Positions 1 through 12,400 of a stretch of DNA of 64,000 nucleotides are shown in pieces. This DNA is from Lycocorax pyrrhopterus obiensis. Lineage: Eukaryota; Chordata; Aves; Passeriformes; Paradisaeidae. A program made the position numbers and the translations under genes. Below the pieces are notes generated by a model, which saw only the letters and a list, made by a program, of their open reading frames with translations, was not told the DNA's origin and did not search any database. Each line of letters starts with the position of its first letter. Position 1 is the stretch's first letter. Location of the stretch: NCBI GenBank assembly GCA_014706295.1, contig JACSVZ010000011.1:146663-210662 (forward strand), written 5' to 3'.

Positions 1-239
1 TAATGTCAATATTAAAAAATAAAACCAGAACTCAGCCCTTTCACTTTATCAGAAAATGCAAATACTTTTGAAGCTGTTTAAGATAGTTCCACTAAAGCTG
101 GAAAAAAATACTGTATAAGTGGCTTGAGAAAATTAGCCAGTATGAAGATCATATGCTATTTTCATTACTTTACTATTACAGTAAGTAAGAATTTGAGGGA
201 TGTTTAATCTAAATGTTTTCATTTTGTGTATATTTCCAG

Positions 240-400
240 GATCTTAGTGAGTTTGGGATAGCACCAAAAGATATTACAACTACAGATGATTTTGCATCTA
301 AAGCTAAAGACAGAATAAAGGAGAAAGCTAGACAGATTGCAGGAGTAGTTGCTCCCATTCCAGGAACCACTGCATTTGATGATTTAATAGGACCATCTAA
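240..400 (+). CDS. GPATCH1: GPATCH1 coding exon 1 of window
   Basis: Acceptor TTTCCAG at 233-239, donor GTAAGT at 401. It starts at phase 0 with DLSEFGIAPKDI and ends two bases into a codon. It lies just before the G-patch and includes the conserved region around TTDDFASKAKDR. Confidence 0.93.
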
Positions 401-3400
401 GTAAGTAAATTTACATAAAAGTTTGCCAAACAGTTCCTTTCACTTAGAAGTGTTGTATTGCTTAGAAAAGTGATGCTTGACTACAGTAATTGTGAGAGAC
501 TGGAAGATCCTTCAGTGTTACATTTCCTAAGTGGCCTCCGCCTTAAATGTGCAGACTGGTACCAGGTAGACATTTATAAACGGGAAGGTAGCGTGTATGC
601 AAATATTAATACATTCAGATTTGATTTTAAAGTGGGATATAAAAACAGAAGTTCAAATATTATATATGTACATTATTTATCAACAAATAATAAAGGCATA
701 GTTTGAAGTAACTTTGGGTTTTTCTTCCTTTTGTTTTCTTTGTAGAATAACAGTTGGGGTTGAACTGTTACGAAAAATGGGCTGGAAAGAAGGACAAGGA
801 ATTGGACCACGAGTCAAAAGAAAGCCATGCAGACAGAAACCTGGTAAGTTCAGGGAAGTTCCTGAGCTAATTAATTTTCTTGTTAGTAGAAAGTTAATAT
901 TAGTAGACTGATTAGAAAGTTGATTTCAACTTTCTCCTTTTATTGATGTAATGTGATGTTATGATGTCTCTTACAGATCCTACAGTGAAAATATATGGTT
1001 GTGCATTACCACCTGGACTGTCTGAGGGTTCTGAGGTATTGAACAGGCAAAAGTGGTTTGTTGACTTATGTAAGAACATGTGATAACATTTTAAAAAAAC
1101 AAAACAACTTCTTCAGTGTCCTTGAACAGTATTTAAAAATGCATTTTCAAATCTTCTTAAAAGTGTTTATAAATACTTTTTATGTTTAATGTGAAGAAAG
1201 GTTTTAATATCTAAATTTCTTCTTTTCCTACGTAAGCAGGTATAGTTCATGTACAATTCAGGAAATGCAAACTTGCCTAGGCTCGTGTTAACTGAATGTT
1301 GTAAAAGCTCAACATACAGAACTTTTAGTCATATTTGCTCTTATAAACTTTTATTTTGTACAAGGATGAAGAGGATGAATACCAGCCAGAGAATGTGACG
1401 TTTGCACCGAAAGATGTAATGCCTGTAGATTTGACTCCAAAAGACAATGTCCATGGACTTGGCTATAAGGGTTTGGACCCCTCACAAGCTTTGTTTGGTG
1501 CATCTGGAAGAGAACACCTGAATCTTTTCACAGGTGGTTCTGAAGAAACAAGCAATTTACTTGGTGATCTGAGACACAGTAAAGGAAGAAAACTAGGTAT
1601 TACAGGTCAGGTAAGGACATTTTTTATTGCATTTTATGATTAGTGCAGTAAAATCCAAATAATTTTGTTTTTTCTTACGTGAAAAGCTCCTGGTCATTGT
1701 AGTATTATTGTAAGAAATGTTAAGTGTGGTTTGAGAATAGGATTTTTTTAGAACTTATTTTGAAGATGTGGAAAAATCCTTAGAACTCTCAAATACCTTC
1801 ACTTATTGAAACTATAAAAGACAACTATAAAAAATACCTGACTCTTAGTAGCTGGATGGAAAAACATCTTGTACTACTTTGATTAGATAAAGCTAATATT
1901 CAGTATGATTTAGTTTATGTTTTTGTCTATTGTACTTTCAGTAATGCTGTATCTGTCAGCTAGAGAGGTTTTGTGTTGCTCCAGGGTATTTGTAGTTCTT
2001 ATCTAGAAGCACTGTCAGTTTATATTTTCTGGGAACTCTACTTATTTAATTTCCATGTTAACTGGACATATTTTTTCTTTTTGAGAACTTAACCTGGTCT
2101 TAGTCAGATTGCACATGTTATTTTGGTGGAACTAGTCTGCTGTCCTTGTCCTGTACAGACCAAACTTGCTGTCCCCCCACTGTCGCTAGCGAGCAGAGAC
2201 TGAGGAAAAAAGCGACATGGACGGTTTAGGACGAGAAGAAACCGACCCTTTATTAATTGACAAATTTGCTTCCATACCTTAGCACGCTGGACTGACATAA
2301 GGTTATTGGTTCACTGACCAAGCACCCCCAGAGGGAACCCAACAGGGCTGAACCCAACACCACTTACTTCAGATATTTTCTCCTTGGTACCATAACAATA
2401 CCATAGTTTCCAAAATCTCTCAACTGTTTTGCCATAGCGCCCGTGAGAAAGCAAGGCTTTCACACAGACACTGTCAGAAAACTGAGAAACCTCTCTGCAG
2501 CCAGGCTTTCAGCATTCACACCCCCCTGCCAAGGGAGTGGAATGTGTTTGCTTTTGTGCTCACTGAGGTGTGGGGTTTTTTTTCCACCTCAATTTTTGTG
2601 GTGAAACTACATTTTTCCCAGTGTATATGTATTTGTACTGTAGATTTTATATAGGTGAATAGATGCACATGCAGATGTGTTCTGGTATGTGACTTAAAAA
2701 TATTTTTACACTTTCAACTTCTCATTTAAAATATATATTTTAGGCTTTTGGTGTAGGAGCTTTAGAGGAAGAAGATGATGATATTTATGCAACTGACACA
2801 CTGTCAAAATATGATACAGTTCTAAAGGATGAGGAGCCTGGAGATGGCTTGTATGGCTGGACAGCACCGAAACAGTATAAATCCAAAAAAAGTAAGAACT
2901 GTGGTTCTATCTAAAGAGTGAGTGTAATATGGGGGAAAAAAACCCCACAAATGTAGTCTGTATTTGCCATATATTTTAATTTTCAGCCTTGATACCTGAA
3001 AATTCAACTAGTCCTCCTTCTATGTTGAAGTGTTCAATTACAGAAATAATTTCCAAAGTCCTCCACTAATCCCAGTGTAGATTAAACCCTCAAAGCATAT
3101 TTTCAAAAGGACAATATGTGCTGCTTTGTGAGATACAGCATTCGGTTTCACTGAAGAAAACAAATGATGGTGAATCACGGTTACAAAATATGACCCAGCC
3201 CTTGAAAAGAGAACTTTTTTTTAGATAAACTTCTGTATTTTCAGGTAATTTTTGCAAATTTTATCTTGGTACCACTTTATTTTTACTGCACTGCTTAAGT
3301 GCATGAAATACTGCAGTAATTTCTGGGGTACCTGTTCACGTTGGTTGTACACATTAATGGCACTGATGGTGTTAGCTGTGCACAGTATGGATACTGTTGC

Positions 3401-6400
3401 TTCACTATAAACCATGTTCAACCTGCAGCAATCACTCTGGTACCAGTTTTTACTTGTATAATACTAATCCAGAATCAAACCCCTTAATTTTAAATGAAAG
3501 GTGGTGAAAATAACGAATTACAATTATAACTCATAATAGTGACAAATGGAAAATATTCAGAAAAAAAAATTGCCTAACATGCATGTTTTTATATTGACCA
3601 ACTTTGTGATCATTTTGTAGGGCCTGAAAGAGAATTTAAATATATAGGAAAAATCCTGGATGGTTTTTCCTTGGCATCAAAATCATCAGCTCCAATCAAG
3701 GTAAGCATATAGTGATGTTTTATGTATTAAGAATAGCATAATTCATCATGTGAACTGTGCAGACTCTACTGCTTCTCGGTGTTTTTCTGTTCCTAGAAAT
3801 AAATGTTCTGGTCAGCAGTAAAAATTGCTGAATGAACAAAATTATAGCATTGGGGGCTGTTCAACAGAAAAACCTAAAATTTATCAGACTCCTGAAGGTA
3901 TTTAAACATTGCCTGTGTACTTGCTTTGAGCAAATGCCTTCCGGACTATTCACTGCTACTTGCCATGAAGTTGGAGGAATGGTTTAATTTAACTGCAAAA
4001 TAAAAAAAATTACATATTTTGGTTCTAGATCTTACATATGTAACATTCAGTTTTCTGTAAAAATCAGGCGTCATGCTTTGTCCGCTTTGCTATTTTGGTG
4101 ACAATTTAATTTCTTAGTCCTGTCTTTAGGTTTACATAATTCATGCCATATGTATTTGTATAAATTAGAATGACAAACATAATTGTATGACAGGGTCCTG
4201 TTTCAAAGGAAGAATATTTGTGTGGTATATAAAATTGCATTGTATAGGGAACACAGGATAACCTTTGAAGTAACAGCTTGAATGAAGGATGTGGGGAAAA
4301 ACACTTTGAAAGACACTAAAATATAGTAAGCACAGAAGTACTCAGTAGTCCAATTAATTGATTAAATCATTTGACTCCGGTAAAAAAAAAAATAGTAAGC
4401 AATACTAAGAGGTATTTTCTCAAATAAAAGCAGTGCATCTTAAGACTCTTGTTAATTTTTCTGTCACTTAATGTGCGTGTTTTCCTATTTTTTCATAGTT
4501 GCCAATATATTGTCAATATATTTGTTCCCAGAGTTCGTATTACAATGCCACTTATTGACTGGGTCTAAAGGAATTGGTAGCTTGTACTATCTGTTTTTAC
4601 TGCTAAGATGTAAATTGAGGAATTCTTAGGTTGAACTGACTTTTTCTGAAACACATTTATAGGTGTTGCATACAAAGTTGTCTCTCTCTCACTGATTTTT
4701 TTTGTTTTGTTGCCCCTTTCTTCCCCCAGATTTATCCACCACCTAGCCTGCCACGAAATTACAGACCAGTCCATTACTTTCGACCTGTGATAATAGCTGA
4801 GAATGAAAACTGCCATTTACAGAAGGCATTGGAGGAATCGACTGGGAAACTGGAGAGTGATCCAGCACAGCAAAGCAGGCATGCTTTGAATGCAGCTCAG
4901 AGGAGGGAACAGCTAGGAGAAACTGAGCTGAAAGGTATTGAGATACGTGACCATATTTTTGCTTGTGTTCCAGGTCCCCTTTTGTTTACAGAACGGTAAG
5001 AATTTGGTCTGGCCTTGAATGCTTGTTTTCTAACATAAATATATCAAATATGGTTACCATAGCTAGCATACCATTTCATTGTTCAGTTTGATCTCAGCAG
5101 TTGAATTGTTCACATAGCTGTCTGTATTTTCATTTACTTAAATATTTTAAAGACAAAAAGTATGTGTTGGATTTTGTTCTGGTGGCGGGGGGGATTGTGG
5201 CCTTTTTTGAATATACTAGGCTGCGAGGAATTTTTCTGTAAAACGAGGTTTCACTGAAATACATTCAAATATACTAAAAAGATAATTTGTAACTTGTCGC
5301 TGTTTTCCCCACGGAGGAATAGAGAAACGACACAAAGTTCAGGCTCAGGGATAAATGGATGCGCTTTAATGAATTCTCAGAAGACTTTTATATGTTAGTT
5401 CGCAAAGTGTATTAAGTGGCATAAGGTAATTGGTTTTTGCCATCCACCCCCTAAGGGGATTGGTCAAGTCCTAAGACACCCATCTCTGAATGTTTTTCTA
5501 GTTAGAACCATAACAATTCTGCCAAAACAATCTGCAGCTGCAAGAAGTTTACAAAACTGTAACATTGTTTTGTCTTACTTGCATGGGAAAGAGAATTCTC
5601 ACAAAAATGCTGCAGAGAGCTGAAGAAATTCTCTGCTGGAGTTTTTTCAGCATCCATAGTAACTGTGGCTCACATTTTTATCTACAATAGCAAACTTTGT
5701 TAAGTTTTATGTAAATAGCATAAAAGATGTAATAGTGGCCAAATTTTTATCTGCCATGTATGCCATTTTATTTTTAATTTCTGCTTAAGAGCATTTTATC
5801 TGAATGTATATGCATGTGGTAAGGCTTTTTCCTCTGCTAAAGTGGAAGAAATAGTTCTAGTTATTTTTCATTTCTGTTTATCTTTTACTGCTTTCTTTCT
5901 GCTTTAGGTCCGGTTCCTTCTATTTTGGAATATCTGTCTGAGAAAGATAGAGAAAGACTCAAAGAAATGAAACAAGCATCTGAACAACAAATGAAAGCAA
6001 AAATAGTGTCTCAGCAGTCACCAAAAAATAGATTCCAGCCAGCCTCCCCAGAAGATGCTGCTCACAAATGGCGAATGCTGCTGGGGGAGCAGTTAGCAAA
6101 TGCTGGTTCTAGTGACTTCAGACCATTTGCAAAAAATCCAGAAAAACAAAAAAGATACGAAAATTTTGTGAAAAGTCTTAAAAAAGGAGAAAAAGGTGAA
6201 ATATTGCTTGATTAATTTTTTTTTCCCTCGCCTCCCCCCCTTTTTTTGTCCCAATGCATTTTATATTCACTATGAGTTCTCTTTGTGAATTCCACAGCGT
6301 TTCTCCCTCTACTTCTTTTAGGACTAATGTTAACAGATTTTTTTACTGATACTTTGTCATGTTGATTTCAGGAAAACTGCTCAGTTACTCAATTGTCAGA

Positions 6401-9400
6401 AAGCCTTGATTTTAGGCATTACATTTCATACTTCTACAATGTAGCAGAAGTTAAGTTCTACTTCGTTTCCTGGATTTCCCTTATTTAATTTGCCAAGGTA
6501 CACTTCAGCTTTGGTCAGTGGAACAAGCCTTTTCCTTTAGTTTGTTTCTCTTTGAGGAGTTAAACTGACAGATCATATAAAGGCGGAAAGATGATTGGAT
6601 AACAGTAGAATCAAAAGAAACCCCATGCCCTCTGCACCAGGGGGAGATAAGGACCCTAAAGTGAATGAAGTATTTCACACTTGTCAAAGCTTGTATTATA
6701 TGTCATTTGGATACTCAAACTTCTGCTGTCACTTATGTTCTTAGAAAAATTTATGACTGTAAAAAACACAGCATACATACAGCGCTCTTACTCAAAACCA
6801 AAAAAAATCCAACCTCCTTCATCACCTCTTTTCATGCTATTTCAGTCTCCTTCCATTTTGATTAGGTTTTTGCTATTAAATTATACTGTGGTGTATCTGA
6901 GATTAAACCAGGTACTTGCGATGCCTTGTGGTGAGTTCTCCAGTACTGTGATTTTTCTGTAAGGCATAAAAAGCTAAAATTGATCTAGGGAGTTCATCAT
7001 CAGCTCATGACTCTAGATTGCTTTGAAATAAACTTAAAAAAAAAGGGTTGGGTTTTTTTCAAATTTTGAAGTACACAGGGGCTATTGGGGAAGAAGAAGA
7101 AGATGGGCACCAGGAAAATTTGACAGAGGAAAGCACATAGTGGTAGGTAGAAAACCTGGGCTTGTTGTTTTAGTTGTGGTTTGGGATTTTTTGGGGGTTT
7201 TTTTAGAAGTCCTTTTCATTATATAAAATAAAATAAATATTTTCTGGTCAGTAGCCTCTTCTGGTTACTGCATTGGGACACAGTACTTGAGCTTTGAACC
7301 CATAGTTCCTCTGGTCAGGACTGGGATTTTCCCTTGGTACAGGGAAAATTATGACTATATGAACAGTCTCAATTATGACTATATTATGACTGTAAGTGCC
7401 TCCTTAGTCATAATGATGAAAATGTAGAAATGTATAAATAACTGGAATGGTTAAAGGTCTGTTTTACTGTGAGTGTATTTGCTTGGCTGATTTCCTCTTC
7501 CTTCTGGGAGAAAAAGTGAACCTGTTGCTGTGAACCTGTGTCCAAAGTCTGTATTTATCAGTCGGCACTTTATGTACCGGAAAGCCCCTTAAGAGTTACC
7601 AAAGCCTAGCCAGGCTTAAACTCTTTCATTCTATGTTTTATTTATTGATAAAGCTTTGGATTATACCTTTTGTTTTAATCACCTGTTAAATCCATTAAAT
7701 AGTTTGAACATTCTTTAGAGGGCAATGAGTAAGGAATCAGTTTTGCAAGTAAAATTATTTAAAATATCCATTTTGCATTTGGCAAATGCTGTCATTCTTG
7801 CTGTCTTGAAAAACTACCTCCATTTATGAGGGATTAACACAGTTGAGATTAATACTACCCTTACGCTAAATATTCATTAAATACTTGCAAGATGTTTGCT
7901 TATTACCTTATTTTTTGTTTGAAAAGTGTTAACCTGAAGTGAGCTGCAATCTCTGCTAAGCATTTCTCTCCTTATCTTAACAGTAGATACATTGGAGCGC
8001 TTTTTAGACCCGAATATGACACAATGGGAGCGAGGAAGAGAACAGGAGGAATTCTTTCGTGCAGCGATGTTCTACAGATCCTCAAATTCAACACTGTCAT
8101 CCAGATTTACCCGGGCCAAATACGAAGATGATGTTGACAAAGTCGAAGTTCCTCGAGACCAAGAGGTATATGCTGTTTACAGTCTTTTAATACATTGGAG
8201 CTCAGTTGTTGCCTTAGCCCTGACATTGTTTTTCTTTTAAACTCTTATGTAGATATGTTGCTATTTTGTTGCCCTTTTGTTTAGCAGCTTTTGAAAACAT
8301 TCGGTGCATACAGAGTAGTGATTTGTTAAACAGCATTTAAATATTTATGAATTTGTCCTGTTCTTAAGTCTTACAACATTTCATTAAGTTGTTACTTATT
8401 TAGCAGCTACAAATATTTGACTTTTTCAGAATGATATTGATGATAAGGAAACAGCTGTGAAGATGAAGATGTTTGGCAGACTCACAAGAGACAAGTTTGA
8501 ATGGCATCCTGATAAGCTGCTTTGTAAAAGATTTAATGTTCGTGATCCATATCCTGAGTAAGATAATTGATACTTATATTTTTAACACTTTTTAAAAATT
8601 CTGAGTTTTTCATTTGCTTGTGGAAAATCTGGCTTGATGTTTTCATGTGTCATAAGGTAATGCAGAACTGCCTAATATTTTTATTTGCATCATGAAATAC
8701 GGTGACCTCTGATAAAATAGCATGCATTTTAAGGACTACTTAGGTGCTTCAGCTTGTTGTAGATAATTTGAGGTCTTTTCTGTGTTGAAAACAATAATCA
8801 GCAAATACTTTTATTTCCCTCTAGTTCTTCTGTAGTGGGTTTACCAAAAGTGAAACGAGACAAGTATTCTGTTTTTAATTTCTTAACTATGCCTGAGCCC
8901 ACCACATCTGTAATTCAAGCAACAAATGAAAAGATCCAAGAGAGTAACAGTCTCAACAGTAAGTTTGTTGTTACTTTATTAATTTAGCTATACATGAGAT
9001 AATAGTACAGAAAAAGCATCTTTTTCATTGAGAACCTAGCCACATGATTTTTTTCATTAAAAAAACCAAAACAAAGACATTGAAAATAAAAATTCAGTGA
9101 CATAAAGACTGAAGTTAGTGATATAATGCTGATTTCTTCTACCTAGAAGACATTTATAGGTCAAGTATTCATTAGAAAGATTTTAAAAATGTCAAACTGA
9201 AGAAGTAAAGTAATTTAAAATCAAGTAGGCCATGAAATGCACAACAATTTGGCATGCAGGTGATTTGAATATTTTGGATGTTTTAGAACCAAAGAAACCT
9301 TCAAGGTGGGATGTGTCGGATAAAGAGAAGGAGAAGAAAGATTCTATCAGTGAATTCATTAGTCTTGCTAGATCAAAAACTGATGTTCATCAGCAGCCAC

Positions 9401-12400
9401 CAGTGCCAGCAACTGAAGAATGTGGAACTGGGACAAGTGAACCTCTTCCCACTCTGGTGAGTTTATAACAGGATTTGAACTTAAAAGGAATTGCTGTAAA
9501 CCATGACAACCCAGAAATAAGATGGGTCAATATATTAATTGATTTAATACAGGTCAGTTTGCACAAGAGCTAAGGATGAGCAAAGGCATGAGATGGCACT
9601 TTGAAGAATTTTGAAGTTATAAATCTGGGATGCAAGATGTTTGCAGCTTACAAGGACTGCAGATCTGATTATACTTGAAGTAGAGCTTAAGAGAAGAAAA
9701 AATGTAGCTCAGTAGTCTGGGAACTTAATTCAGTCACTTTACCACCACTCTGCTCACAGGCACAGAATATATTTATTTCTCCTTTCCATAGGGGAGAGTG
9801 CATGTTTTGGGGAGAACGGTGATGTTTTTCTTTTGCTTAAATTTAGTATTATATAATTGAAGTTTGAATTAATGAATTAGAATTTATAAGATCTGGGGAT
9901 CTATCGTCACAAACTGTACTACTCTTTACAGGACACTGGCTTAGTTCTGCAGTGTTTCAGAGCTTTACTATTTGGGACTAAGATTTATTTCACAGCTATT
10001 GTGCCATCCAAATGTTTTGTAAATACCTGTCAGCATGCTTGAAGTTATTCCTTATCAGAGAGAGACTGTTAGTTTCTTTAGTGTTTAAATACAGTTTGTT
10101 ATGATGCTATTTAGCAGGTAGCTAATGAAGATAAGAATCAGGAGGAAGAAAGCGGACGACCACCCATGGACTTATTTAAGGCCATCTTTGTGAGCTCCTC
10201 AGATGAAAGATCATCTTCCTCTGAAGAAGAGAGTGATGAAGAACAGCAACCAACTACTTCAGAAAGAGAGTCAGAAACCACCAAGCAAGTTGATGTACCA
10301 GCCAGTTCTTCCTCTAATGTACAAGGTAGTACTTAATGGATGTTCATTTTTATGCAGCATAAAATAAATACCTTGTAAAAGTTTCGTTTTTGAATCACAC
10401 ATTCTTGAACTGTTAGGACAATGTAATGCTCCTGTGCAGATCATCTGAGATTGGCAGAGCTGGCCATGTAGAAAATGTGAATAATACAGCACTGAATAAG
10501 GCCTTGCATGTTACAGTGTTATTAGCATGGCCATGTACCTTTTGTGTAGATCTTACAAGCAAACTGCCGAATGGAATAGGCCTATTATACAGTGAGGGGG
10601 AACAAAATATCTAGTGTTAGAACATACTTAAAATGAAAATACTTTGTCCACTCACTGTCACAGTTGGTTCTATTAACATTTAACTTTTAGTGTTTATTAA
10701 CCTTACACATCTCATGGAGTTTTTTATTCATTCTGAGTAATGGAAAAATAGTACTGTGTTACAAAATGGAAGCAAACAAATGCACTGATAGTAATTTAAT
10801 TAATAATTGTATCATTTAAAAGGTTAATTTTGATTTAAAAGAAAAAAACCCCACAGCGTGTCGACAGGTTTCAGAATGTCAGCTACCCAGTTGGCCAAAG
10901 CAGTCCATAGAGATAGAGGATGCTGATCAGTTTGCTTTCTTAAAGGTTTTTAGAAAGCCTCCTGGAACTTTCTTCAACACTTCTTGGAAAAAGTATTTCC
11001 TTATTTGCCTTTCAAATATAGCAGGTTTTGGTTTTTTCATAGAGAGTGTGACTGCTGCAACTGATTCTGGCATTTCTTCGTTGCCTACTTCAAAGCAGGA
11101 ACTGGATGCAACAGAGGAATTTGGACCAAAGTTGCCACCAGCTTTTTCTTCTGGTAGGTTCTGTAAGCATCTAGAGTGTAAATTCTGCACATTGAAATTG
11201 TATATAAAATACATGATACCTCTCTTTAAAAAAAGCATTTCTGAGTAGGCATTCTGTCTCTTAAATGTGTGTGTTATGTCAAACAGCCATCAGCAAACGT
11301 TTTGTTGCCATGCTATGACCCACTAACAGGAACCTCTTTGCCTGCATACCAGTTTTGTTTCAAGTTTGTAGAGGCAGTGATAAAAAATTGATGTGAAAAT
11401 ATAGCAATTTCATTTTGTAACAGATTGCAAAGGCATTTAGACATGTGATTTCCTTTCTAAAGCTTAGGGGTTTTGTTTGTTTAACTATCATATTAGGTGA
11501 AAAGTAAAACAGAATGTAATAACCAAATATTTTTTTTTGGTCCTTTTTTTTTATTCTTTATGCATTTGCTTTGTACTTTAGGCACTACTTGGCAGCAACA
11601 AACAGTGGTGCCATCAACTTTTCCTGGGCCTAGTAGGAAAGAAAAACATAGGAAGATCAGAGAGAGGCACAAGACTAAGAAAGAACGCAAACGCAAAAAG
11701 GAAAAGGTATTAAATTTAAATACTGATTTTTGATTTGTTGATTCTTTGATTTGCCTTTCAAAATGTTTTATTATTTATGCTTGGTTTAGAAAAAAATATA
11801 TATATACATACACCAGGACTAGAATGTAGGCAACAGAATTTCTCTAATGTTTTGAAACCAGAAAATTATCCTGCTGTGATACTGCTTTTTCCATAAATAC
11901 ATATGTGACTACAGGTATGGTATTGTGGGTAGTTTCATGTTCTGTGTGGAAGATGTCAGGCATATTCTGGGAATTGCATTCATGGCTTATATACAAATAA
12001 CTAATAAAACTTCTGTTTTAGGGGGAGTTGAGTGCTTGGATTAAATGAATTTTAGTTTATAATTTTTTTTTTTAGCTCAGTCTGAGTAGTGGAAAAGAGT
12101 CATTGATAAGTGTTCTGTTTCAGTTAAACTTTTGAGTCCATACTGAAATCAACTTTTTTCTTTTGTTGACATTCAGAAAAATCCAAGTCTTTCACAAGGA
12201 GATAAAGGATTATTTCTCTTCTTTTTATAGAAAAAGAAGCATAAGAAGCAGAAAAACAAAGGAAAACACAAGAATAAAAAACCAGAAAAAGACAGTAGCT
12301 CAGACACTACAGATAGCAGTGACAGCCTTAGTGATATGGATACCACAGGCTTGTCGCCTAAAGAACTTCTAAGAAGGTAAGCAGAAAGGTTACTTAAACA

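Noticed and set aside
7405..7490. Possible C/D-box snoRNA in a GPATCH1 intron (AATGATGA followed later by CTGA)
   Set aside because: There is no terminal stem, and no C'/D' boxes or guide match could be seen.
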